A stretch of 58,263 bases of DNA from Acholeplasmatales bacterium (GTDB lineage Bacteria > Bacillota_I > Bacilli_A > Acholeplasmatales > Anaeroplasmataceae). Position 1 is the first letter of the stretch. Every line of letters starts with the position of its first letter. The notes under the pieces are model-generated. The model saw only the letters and a list, made by a program, of their open reading frames with translations, was not told the DNA's origin and searched no databases. Made by a program: the position numbers and the translations under genes. The stretch is taken from the NCBI GenBank assembly GCA_017542485.1, contig JAFXXC010000031.1, positions 1 through 58,263 of the forward strand, written 5' to 3'. Shown here one piece after another: positions 18,069 to 25,614 of this stretch.

Positions 18069-18944
18069 TTACTTTTCTTCCATAATGTATTTTAACATTT
18101 GGAAAGCAGCATTTCTCTTAGCAGTTTTTTTAGAAGTATCTTCACTAGAAAAAGACTCCTTATAACCATCAATTAACACTCTACATTTCCAAATATCAAC
18201 ACCATTACTACTACCCTTCATTTGAATCTTATATTGAGGCTCACTGATAAATCCTTTTACAAATAATTCCTGTAATTGATTAATACACTTATCAATATCA
18301 GCATATCCTACAATATCTTCCATCTTTAATAATAAATTATTCTCTTCTAAATAAGAATATGCTTCTTTACATGCATAAATTAATGCTAAATATTTAGTAT
18401 TAGCTTTAGCACTAAATATCTTATCAATTTCATTTAATCTAACACTTACATTAAATTCATTATCATATTTCACTTCAAATTTTGGTGTTTCTTTATACTT
18501 ATTCTTATTCCATTCATAAACAAGCTTATAATAATTACTAGTATTCTCTATACTCAATAAAATAGCATCATCTATATTTAATAAATAATCAATATAATCA
18601 TAATCTATATTGCTATTATCAATAACATAACCACCAACAATAGCTTTAAATAGATCAGCATATTTATCATTCTTATCATATATATCATTAATATGTAATT
18701 TAACAATTCTTTCACTAAAATTATCATTAGATACTAATTTTAATTTCAAATTATTTAACATATCAATATCAAAATATGATACTACATCATTATCATTAAC
18801 ATATAAAAATTCTCTAAATAATTTTCTTGACACATAATTATTAATAAAATTATCACCTAAACTAACTAATCCATCATTTAAATTAATAATCATATCATTT
18901 AATTCTTTATTCTTAAAATTATATTTTATTAACTCTTCAATCAT
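18069..18944 (-). CDS. RNase III-like dsRNA-binding protein lacking catalytic acids
   Basis: 291 residues. An N-terminal RNase III-like region (about 15-110) keeps the frame LNDGLVSLGDNF and YADLFKAIVGGYV. The canonical LEFLGD glutamate is a Val, and the ADxFEALIG metal-ligand glutamate is a Lys (K100), while D31 and D97 remain. A C-terminal dsRNA-binding domain (about 220-288) ends with KKTAKRNAAFQML. It is therefore probably catalytically inactive and may bind structured RNA. The frame opens upstream at 18983, but AAGGAGT sits 7 bases before the ATG at 18944. It starts 4 bases after cvfB, itself an RNA-binding protein. A highly diverged active RNase III cannot be excluded. Confidence 0.8.
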   Translation of the reverse strand: MIEELIKYNFKNKELNDMIINLNDGLVSLGDNFINNYVSRKLFREFLYVNDNDVVSYFDIDMLNNLKLKLVSNDNFSERIVKLHINDIYDKNDKYADLFKAIVGGYVIDNSNIDYDYIDYLLNIDDAILLSIENTSNYYKLVYEWNKNKYKETPKFEVKYDNEFNVSVRLNEIDKIFSAKANTKYLALIYACKEAYSYLEENNLLLKMEDIVGYADIDKCINQLQELFVKGFISEPQYKIQMKGSSNGVDIWKCRVLIDGYKESFSSEDTSKKTAKRNAAFQMLKYIMEEK

Positions 18945-18948
18945 AATT

Positions 18949-19794
18949 CTACTCCTTAACAAGGAATGTTCCTTCCTCATCAAAATCTATAATTCTATCC
19001 TTATATAATCCACCATAAGCTCTCTTAAATGCCTTACGACTAATCTTCAATTCTCTTTCAATTATATTACTATCTGTCTTAGCAGTAAGCTTAATTCTTC
19101 CATTATGTTTCTTTATATAATTAAGAATCAATTCTTTATCAGGATCAATCATCTCTTCCTTTTGACCATTTAACATTCCATAATATTCTTCATCTAATAC
19201 CTTAGTTATAGTAACTAATACTTCTTCGCCTAAACGATAATTACCTCTTAATTGGGTTTCAGGAACATATACATACATATAATCAGCAGTAACAATGCCA
19301 ATCCCCTTTTCTAATAATCTACATACATATCCTTTAACCTTTTCACCTTCTGCATAAATAACATCCTTATGCATGCCAATAATATCAAAACGAGAAAGTG
19401 GCTTTGCTGTAATAGCATCTTTCCTAATCTTTAAATGTGCTAATAAAACATCATCAATTTGTGGCCAAAAATCCTCATTATAAGGTAAAAAATCTTTAGA
19501 AATCAATACATCCTTTGGTGTATTAATATTAACAAACACTCCAGCACCCTTAGCTACTCCAACAACCTTAACAAAATCAGGCTTTGTTAAAGTAATAGTT
19601 GGTTCAATTTCAGTAGCTGTTTTTCTAAAAGATTTGTCATTATATATAAATACTTTGACCTTATCACCAACTTCATGTTCAGATAGTGATTGCTTAAAAT
19701 GTAATAAGACTTCTTCCTTACCATCTGTTAACATATAACCTAAATCAGATTTTCTTATTACATTTAAATCTATAAATTCTGCTAAATTAATCAA
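18949..19794 (-). CDS. cvfB: S1 RNA-binding regulator CvfB
   Basis: 281 residues. The layout follows CvfB: three S1/OB-type RNA-binding domains (about 1-65, 70-135, 145-215) and a C-terminal winged helix (about 225-281, RKAFKRAYGGLYKDRIIDF). In staphylococci CvfB affects virulence and RNA decay. The start is TTG at 19794, with GGTGAT six bases upstream. That TTG overlaps the TGA of a 48-aa ORF (TTGA), so translation is coupled. Confidence 0.9.
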   Translation of the reverse strand: MINLAEFIDLNVIRKSDLGYMLTDGKEEVLLHFKQSLSEHEVGDKVKVFIYNDKSFRKTATEIEPTITLTKPDFVKVVGVAKGAGVFVNINTPKDVLISKDFLPYNEDFWPQIDDVLLAHLKIRKDAITAKPLSRFDIIGMHKDVIYAEGEKVKGYVCRLLEKGIGIVTADYMYVYVPETQLRGNYRLGEEVLVTITKVLDEEYYGMLNGQKEEMIDPDKELILNYIKKHNGRIKLTAKTDSNIIERELKISRKAFKRAYGGLYKDRIIDFDEEGTFLVKE

Positions 19795-19937
19795 TTTCTA
19801 TCACCATCCTTGTAATTTCTATCAGTTTGTTTCAAATACATTTCTTTTTTTTCATTAAATGAAGGCTTTTTCTTTCTATTTGATTCATATTTTTTAATTA
19901 GATCCTTCTCCTTCTGTGTCAGGTTCTTCTTTTCCAT
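19791..19937 (-). CDS. 48-aa basic small protein upstream of cvfB
   Basis: A 48-residue ORF beginning MEKKNLTQKEKDLIKKYESN and ending in YKDGDRN; very Lys-rich and probably helical. GGAGG lies 8 bases before its ATG, inside the 3' end of the previous gene (44-base overlap). Its TGA overlaps the TTG start of cvfB. Both junctions support real translation. Function unknown; it could be an RNA-associated peptide or serve mainly to couple cvfB translation to the gene upstream. Confidence 0.65.
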   Translation of the reverse strand: MEKKNLTQKEKDLIKKYESNRKKKPSFNEKKEMYLKQTDRNYKDGDRN

Positions 19938-20346
19938 AATCTTCATCCTCCATCTTTAATCCATATTTTTCTTCTAATTCTTTTAATATTCTACTAATAT
20001 TCTCTTCAGTAGAAAAAGTATTAGGTGTACCTATTTGATACATAACTGGTAAAAATCTACCCTCTTTATCATAAAAATACAATACTGCAATTGCAGTTTT
20101 CTTATTAATCTTATACTCTATAAATCTTTTTACATTAACACTAAAATCCTCATTAGGAACTAATCTATGTAAGAAAAATGATAATTTTTGAAAATATAAC
20201 GTATTTTCACGTAATGTCATAATGAAAGTTCCTCCACCTCCATTATAGATTTTACCTGCATTATTATTTAAGTTTACAAAACATGGTTTTAAGCCTTTTA
20301 GTTTTCCTTCATTTCTTAAATTTAATAAAATACTTTTTCTATCCAT
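19894..20346 (-). CDS. Hypothetical protein, first gene of the cvfB group
   Basis: 150 residues from the ATG at 20346, chosen because GGAGTG sits about 6 bases upstream; an in-frame ATG six codons earlier has no such site. No membrane segment. Alternating hydrophobic strands (TFIMTLRENTLYFQKLSFF, then AIAVLYFYDKEGRFLPVMYQ) suggest a small beta-barrel, possibly PH-like. The tail is acidic (MEDEDYGKEEPDTEGEG). A TATAAT lies about 20 bases upstream of the start. No family recognised. Confidence 0.7.
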   Translation of the reverse strand: MDRKSILLNLRNEGKLKGLKPCFVNLNNNAGKIYNGGGGTFIMTLRENTLYFQKLSFFLHRLVPNEDFSVNVKRFIEYKINKKTAIAVLYFYDKEGRFLPVMYQIGTPNTFSTEENISRILKELEEKYGLKMEDEDYGKEEPDTEGEGSN

Positions 20347-20401
20347 AAAAATCACTCCGCTCATATTATAACATAAATTACGAAAATTTTAAGAAAATTG
20401 A

Positions 20402-20430
20402 TTGACAAGCGCTTTCATAAGTAGTAATAT
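20402..20430 (+). promoter_or_regulatory. Consensus plus-strand promoter with no downstream gene
   Basis: -35 TTGACA (20402-20407), 17-base spacer, -10 TAATAT (20425-20430). The spacer begins AGCGCTTTCA, half of a catabolite-response-like palindrome. Nothing on the plus strand downstream encodes a protein. Confidence 0.65.
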
Positions 20431-20436
20431 AGAATT

Positions 20437-20515
20437 GCAAAAGATAATAACTTTTCAAAATAATCTCTCCCAAAAAACGGAAAAGGGCACTAGAAATAGT
20501 GCTCTTTTCCATTTT
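20437..20515 (+). ncRNA. Candidate short RNA of about 80 nt
   Basis: Between the plus-strand promoter and the hairpin at 20479-20510 there is room for an RNA of about 80 nt with no start codon or ribosome site. The hairpin is followed by ATTTTATTTTT on this strand. No known RNA family recognised. The same hairpin serves the panE-like gene on the other strand, so the RNA is only a candidate. Confidence 0.35.
20479..20510. terminator. Terminator downstream of the panE-like gene
   Basis: Stem GGAAAAGGGCAC/GTGCTCTTTTCC with an 8-base loop. On the minus strand it is followed by GTTTTTTGG, on the plus strand by ATTTTATTTTT, so it can work both ways. Confidence 0.88.
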
Positions 20516-21410
20516 ATTTTTCCTTAATCTTACCTACTAATTTATTATAAACCATCGTATTATATGGAATATCTATATTTTTTAATTTAGCTACTTCAAC
20601 CATTCTTCCACCAAATATATAAGCCTCATTTAATCCACCTTTATTAACATCAAGTGTCAAAGATGTCACTCTATCTGATTCAAATAAAGAACAGCGATAT
20701 TTAAGCTCATCAATATCTCCACGTGTAATACCAATATTGTAAGCTTTGGAAACCAAATATCCTTCTTCAAATATCTTATACATTAATTCTAATGTTTCAT
20801 CATTATGCATATCCTTATATGTATAATTACCATAAGCAGATATTTGATTAATAGCTAAATTCATTATCCATTTAAGCCATACTCTTCTTTTTAAATTATG
20901 ATATATATGATTCTCAATACCATAATAATCAAATATTTTCTTAAATTCAATTAATGGATATCTTAAATGATAATTGTATTCATCACCAAATTGTAAATTC
21001 ATTATCTTACTAGTTTTAACACAATTACCTTCTTTATTAGATTCAACATTAATAGCTCCAAATAATACCCAATTATTAGGATATACTTCTTTAACTAATC
21101 TATTCGCATCTATACCATTTAATATAGGTAATATAATAGTATTCTTATCAACAAATGGCTTTAAATCATTTAATGCCTTATCTAAATGATATACTTTTAC
21201 ACATAAAATAACTAAATCCATTTTTAAATTAGAAGTCATATTTAATTTAACTTCATTTCCATTAATAATTAATGGATTTTTTTTATATTTAGCTATTCTA
21301 TCTTCATCTAATAATGCATATAAATTAGGATATCCATTTAATTCATTATAAATAGACGCTCCTACAGAACCCATCCCAAAAATACCTATTTTTATCTGCG
21401 TTTTAATCAT
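20514..21410 (-). CDS. Ketopantoate reductase family protein
   Basis: 298 residues. It has an N-terminal Rossmann fold with GIFGMGSVGASI (NADPH loop), the ApbA/PanE middle motif LPILNGIDA, and the C-terminal helical domain with KRRVWLKWIMNLAINQISA containing the catalytic-type Lys and Asn. PanE reduces 2-dehydropantoate to pantoate for coenzyme A. No other pantothenate gene is nearby, and family members act on other 2-keto acids, so the substrate is uncertain. It starts 2 bases after gltA ends, in the acn-gltA operon. Confidence 0.88.
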   Translation of the reverse strand: MIKTQIKIGIFGMGSVGASIYNELNGYPNLYALLDEDRIAKYKKNPLIINGNEVKLNMTSNLKMDLVILCVKVYHLDKALNDLKPFVDKNTIILPILNGIDANRLVKEVYPNNWVLFGAINVESNKEGNCVKTSKIMNLQFGDEYNYHLRYPLIEFKKIFDYYGIENHIYHNLKRRVWLKWIMNLAINQISAYGNYTYKDMHNDETLELMYKIFEEGYLVSKAYNIGITRGDIDELKYRCSLFESDRVTSLTLDVNKGGLNEAYIFGGRMVEVAKLKNIDIPYNTMVYNKLVGKIKEK

Positions 21411-21412
21411 AA

Positions 21413-22720
21413 TTAGTCTTCCTTAAAACCAACATATTTTGTCGCAGGTCTAACAATCTTATTACAATATAATAATGTTTCAATATCATGAGCTACCCAA
21501 CCTACAATTCTTGCACAAGCGAAAATAGGAATGAATAAATCTCTTGGAATATTTAATGTGTCATAAATTAAACCTGAATAATAGTCTACATTAGCACAAC
21601 ATTTCTTACCTGTTTTAGTTTCTAATAGTTCAATACCAATTCTTTCTACTTTTAAATAGAATTCATATTTTTTCTCTATTTTCTTTTCAATAGCTAATTT
21701 CTTAGCTTCGGCTCTTAGTATTTCACATCTAGGATCTGATAATGTATATATTGCATGGCCTAAACCATAAATTAAGCCTGTCTTATCAAAATATTCTTTA
21801 TTTAATATTTTAGTTAATGTCGCCTTAATTTCAGCATCACTAGCATCAAGACCAATATCATTAATAATAACACTCATCATATCTTGTACAGCCATGTTAG
21901 CTCCACCATGACGTGGACCCTTAAGTGAAGATAATGATGCAGTAATCATAGCATATATATCTGTTAAAGTTGAAGCAACACAAGTACCAACAAAGGCAGA
22001 ATTATTTCCTCCACCATGATCAGCATGAACCATTAAGCATCTATCAAGTGTCTTAGCTTCTACTTCAGTAAATTTACCATCATTTCTTGATAAATATAAA
22101 ATATTTTCAGCGAATGAATATTCTTTCCTTGGAAAATGAATATGAAGAGAATCTCTATCTAAATAATGTGTTTTAGCTTGTAAAGAATAAGCAATAATTG
22201 CAGGCATCTTACCAATTAAAGAAACTGCCTTTTTTATTAACTCAAATCCATCTAAATTATCAGGATCATTATCATATGAATAAAGAGCTAAAATACATCT
22301 TGCAATATGATTCATTAAACTTTTTGATGGACTTTTTAAAATAACATCTTCTAAATAACCTTCTGGTAAATCATAATTATCTTTTATAATGTCTTTAAAT
22401 TGTTTTGCTTCATCACTATTTGGATAATGCCCAAATAATAATAGGAAACATGTATTCAAATAACCATAATCATCTTTAGCTAATTTAACTACATCGGTAA
22501 TATCAATACCTCTATAATATAAATTACCTTTTTTTGGCAATTTAATGTCATTTTCAACATTATAACCAGATACTTCAGCTACTTTAGTTAATCCAACAAG
22601 TACACCTGTACCATTGTCATTTCTAAGACCTTTTTTTACTCTATAAAGATCATATAGTTCTGGTTCTATCTTTCCGTCTTGTAATAAGTTATGATATTTT
22701 TCTAGTAAAAACTCATCCAT
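21413..22720 (-). CDS. gltA: Citrate synthase
   Basis: Condenses acetyl-CoA and oxaloacetate. 435 residues, the type I-like single-chain bacterial form. Active-site motifs are HADHGGGNNSAF (His), KGPRHGGANM (His) and GLGHAIYTLSDPR. LYYRGIDITDV is the family's N-terminal signature. The upstream gene is aconitase; isocitrate dehydrogenase is not in the window, so the pair probably supplies 2-oxoglutarate precursors through a partial TCA branch. The symbol could equally be citZ. Confidence 0.95.
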   Translation of the reverse strand: MDEFLLEKYHNLLQDGKIEPELYDLYRVKKGLRNDNGTGVLVGLTKVAEVSGYNVENDIKLPKKGNLYYRGIDITDVVKLAKDDYGYLNTCFLLLFGHYPNSDEAKQFKDIIKDNYDLPEGYLEDVILKSPSKSLMNHIARCILALYSYDNDPDNLDGFELIKKAVSLIGKMPAIIAYSLQAKTHYLDRDSLHIHFPRKEYSFAENILYLSRNDGKFTEVEAKTLDRCLMVHADHGGGNNSAFVGTCVASTLTDIYAMITASLSSLKGPRHGGANMAVQDMMSVIINDIGLDASDAEIKATLTKILNKEYFDKTGLIYGLGHAIYTLSDPRCEILRAEAKKLAIEKKIEKKYEFYLKVERIGIELLETKTGKKCCANVDYYSGLIYDTLNIPRDLFIPIFACARIVGWVAHDIETLLYCNKIVRPATKYVGFKED

Positions 22721-22736
22721 TTTTACTACCTCCTTA

Positions 22737-24602
22737 TTAGAAAGTATTTAATAATCCACCAACACTAATTAAATTATATTCTTCATCTGTTAAAGGATTT
22801 TCTACAGTATAAGACTTATTCTTTGTCTTATTAGTTACTGTTATAGTATTTCTATCATACTTAACATTTATTTCATCAAATAAATCAGCCTCCATATTTA
22901 CCTCAATTGGTAAAATACCGAAGTTAATTAAATTCTTTTTATGAATACGTGCAAATGATGAAGCAATTACAGCCTTAATGCCTAAATAACGTGGAGCTAT
23001 AGCTGCATGTTCTCTTGATGAACCTTGTCCATAGTTTTCTTTAGCAACAATTACACCGCTACCATTATCTAAACATCTCTTAGAGAAACCTTCATCAATA
23101 TTAGAGAATACAAATTCACTAATCTTTTCAATATTACTTCTATATGGTAATACCTTAGCACCAGCAGGCATAATATGGTCAGTTGTAATATTATCCTCTA
23201 AAGAAATCATAACCTTAGCATCAAAATTCTCACCAATTGGCTCAAATTTAGGAAGAGGCTTAATATTTGGACCCATTACAACCTCGCCCTTATATTCAGG
23301 CTTATAAAGTAAACTATCACACTTAGGATATGTTACATTCATGCTAAATTTATCAAGTTTTAATCCAAGTGGAGATGAAATATATCCATTAACTGCAGAT
23401 AGTGCCGCAACCTCAGGAGATACTAAATATACCTTAGCTGAATTTGTTCCACTTCTACCATAGAAATTACGATTGAATGTTCTAAGTGATACAGCATCAG
23501 TCGCAGGTGATTGACCCATACCAATACATGGACCACAAGCAGATTCTAATATTCTCGCACCAGCCTCTAATAATACATCTAAAATACCATTTTTAGTAAT
23601 CATTTGAAGTACTTGTTGGCTACCAGGTGCTATACCTAAAGATACGTCCTTATGAATTTTCTTGCCCTTTAAGATTGAAGCAACCTTAACAAAGTCATAA
23701 TAACTTGAATTTGTACAGCTACCTATCAATACTTGATCAACCTTAATATCCTTAAGTTCACTGATATTCTTAACATTATCAGGTGAATTAGGACATGAAG
23801 CACATGGCTCTAATGTAGCTAAATCAATTGTATAATTCTCATCGTAAACAGAATCTTCATCACGAGAAAGTGGTACGAAATCCTCTTCTCTTGATTGAAT
23901 CTTTAAGAATTCACGTGTTACTTCATCAGATGGAAATACACTTGATGTCGCACCAAGCTCGGCACCCATATTACAAATAGTTGCACGCTCAGGTACACCT
24001 AATGTCTTAACACCATCACCATAATATTCAATAACCTTATTTACTCCACCCTTAACTGTCATTAAACCAATTAAATGAATGATAATATCCTTAGCACTAA
24101 CACCATCTCTTAATTTGTTAATTAATTTAACACCAACAACCTTTGGTCTAACAATTGTAAAAGGCATACCAGCCATAGCACAAGCAACATCCAAACCACC
24201 AGCTCCAATAGCTAAAGCACCAACACCTGATGATGTAGGTGTATGCGAATCTGAACCAAGTAATGTCTTACCAGGCTTTGCAAATCTTTCTAAGTTTACT
24301 TGGTGACAAATACCATTACCTGCCTTAGAGAATACAATTCCATATTTATTCGCAACAGTTTGTAAAAACTTATGATCATCAGCGTTCATAAAACCATTTT
24401 GTAATGTATTATGATCCACATATGATACTGATAATTCAGTTTTAACCTTATCTATACCAAAACTAATAAATTCAAGATATGCCATAGTACCAGTAGCATC
24501 TTGAGTTAAAGTATGATCTATCTTAATACTCATCTTATTATTTTCTAAATCTTCTGACACCTTATGTGCATCTAAAATTTTATAAGTTAATGTCTTTCCC
24601 AT
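22737..24602 (-). CDS. acnA: Aconitate hydratase
   Basis: Isomerises citrate to isocitrate. 621 residues, the short single-chain type rather than the 900-residue AcnA. 4Fe-4S ligands lie in GSCTNS and in CGPCIG. The active-site SGTNSAK and the swivelling C-terminal domain with GQGSSREHAAIAPRYLG are present. It is the first gene of acn-gltA-panE-like, with a consensus promoter and AGGAGG upstream. The symbol is used in the broad sense. Confidence 0.95.
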   Translation of the reverse strand: MGKTLTYKILDAHKVSEDLENNKMSIKIDHTLTQDATGTMAYLEFISFGIDKVKTELSVSYVDHNTLQNGFMNADDHKFLQTVANKYGIVFSKAGNGICHQVNLERFAKPGKTLLGSDSHTPTSSGVGALAIGAGGLDVACAMAGMPFTIVRPKVVGVKLINKLRDGVSAKDIIIHLIGLMTVKGGVNKVIEYYGDGVKTLGVPERATICNMGAELGATSSVFPSDEVTREFLKIQSREEDFVPLSRDEDSVYDENYTIDLATLEPCASCPNSPDNVKNISELKDIKVDQVLIGSCTNSSYYDFVKVASILKGKKIHKDVSLGIAPGSQQVLQMITKNGILDVLLEAGARILESACGPCIGMGQSPATDAVSLRTFNRNFYGRSGTNSAKVYLVSPEVAALSAVNGYISSPLGLKLDKFSMNVTYPKCDSLLYKPEYKGEVVMGPNIKPLPKFEPIGENFDAKVMISLEDNITTDHIMPAGAKVLPYRSNIEKISEFVFSNIDEGFSKRCLDNGSGVIVAKENYGQGSSREHAAIAPRYLGIKAVIASSFARIHKKNLINFGILPIEVNMEADLFDEINVKYDRNTITVTNKTKNKSYTVENPLTDEEYNLISVGGLLNTF

Positions 24603-24635
24603 ATTTTTGACCTCCTAAAATCAAATATTACAAAC

Positions 24636-24664
24636 ATTATATCATAACCTTTTTAGAATAACAA
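24636..24664 (-). promoter_or_regulatory. acn operon promoter
   Basis: Minus strand: -35 TTGTTA (24659-24664), 17-base spacer, -10 TATAAT (24636-24641). Confidence 0.8.
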
Positions 24665-24706
24665 ATAAAAATCAAACCGATTATAATTTCTAATTATAAT
24701 GAATAA

Positions 24707-24730
24707 AGGGATTGCCATCAAGCAATCCCT
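24707..24730 (-). terminator. feo operon terminator
   Basis: Stem AGGGATTGC/GCAATCCCT with a 6-base loop, followed on the minus strand by TTTATT. It lies just after the Cys-rich gene. Confidence 0.75.
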
Positions 24731-24736
24731 ATAATG

Positions 24737-24943
24737 TCAATTGTGACAATTACATCCACACTTTAATTCTTCATCTAATTCCTTACGAATATTAGCAAAC
24801 ATTTTTTCGGTTTTCTTTTTATTTGAGCATGTCTCGCATTCACCAGTAGGAATACCCTTAACACGCTTATAAATATAACGTGCGATAACTGCGGTTACTA
24901 TTAATACTGATGCAATGATGACAATAATTTCAATTGCTTGCAT
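24737..24943 (-). CDS. FeoB-associated Cys-rich membrane protein
   Basis: 68 residues: one N-terminal transmembrane helix (about 5-26) and a cytoplasmic tail with GECETCSNKK and CGCNCHN. The layout and position match the small Cys-rich proteins found after feoB in Firmicutes, thought to help iron transport or FeoB stability. The ATG overlaps the stop of the feoB reading frame (TAATG), so its translation is coupled to ribosomes finishing feoB. The nonsense codon in feoB would probably lower its expression. Confidence 0.88.
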   Translation of the reverse strand: MQAIEIIVIIASVLIVTAVIARYIYKRVKGIPTGECETCSNKKKTEKMFANIRKELDEELKCGCNCHN

Positions 24944-25614
24944 TAATTAATAACACCTGCCTCCTTTAAATCTCTATTCTTATTAATAAAGTAAATACCA
25001 AATCCAACACATACTCCTAAAGCTACAAATATTGGAGCAAACCACCATCTAGATAATACTAAATATGCAATACTTGATGCTATATATGAAGTACAAATCC
25101 AGAATAATAATGTTGTCTTAAATTTCTTTTTACCAAGCTCTCCACGTGCTGTAGCAACTGCTGCAAAACATGGAATAGTAGTCATATTAAATACGATAAA
25201 TGCAATTAAGACTGGCCATCCTGTAAATCCATTACCACTAATACCTGTAGCGCGTGCTGTAGCAACTGCTGAAGATAATCCTTCTTCATCAATACCAGTT
25301 AGATATAAATCAAAATATGAATCAACATCTTTTATTTCACCTGTTGTTACACCTTGAGATAATACTGTAAATGTCGCAACAACATTCTCTTTAGCAATTA
25401 AACCAGTTATTGCAGAAACACCATATACCCAACCATTTTCATTTAATTGTGAACCAAATCCAAGTGGAGTAAAAATTGGTGTAATTAATTTACCAAATCC
25501 AGCTAATATTGAATCTCCAGAATCTAAATATTCCTTATCACCAGTAATTGCTTCATATTCATCTAAAGCATCAGTGAATACAGCTGTTAATACTAATTCA
25601 TATCCATTAACATC
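24943..25614 (-). pseudogene. feoB: feoB C-terminal part, separated by an in-frame TAA
   Basis: Read in the same frame as the long feoB ORF, these 223 codons continue FeoB directly after the TAA at 25615-25617. They contain the conserved core GFGKLITPIFTPLGFG, the ITGLIAKENVVATF segment, and near the end MTTIPCFAAVATARGE plus the last two transmembrane helices. No ribosome site precedes any internal Met, so this part is probably not made unless the stop is read through. It is a single-base-type lesion, not a frameshift, because the frame is unchanged. Confidence 0.88.

Noticed and set aside
20402..20420. Catabolite-response (cre) site near the orphan promoter
   Set aside because: Only one half fits well; the other half does not match the consensus and spacing is off by one base.
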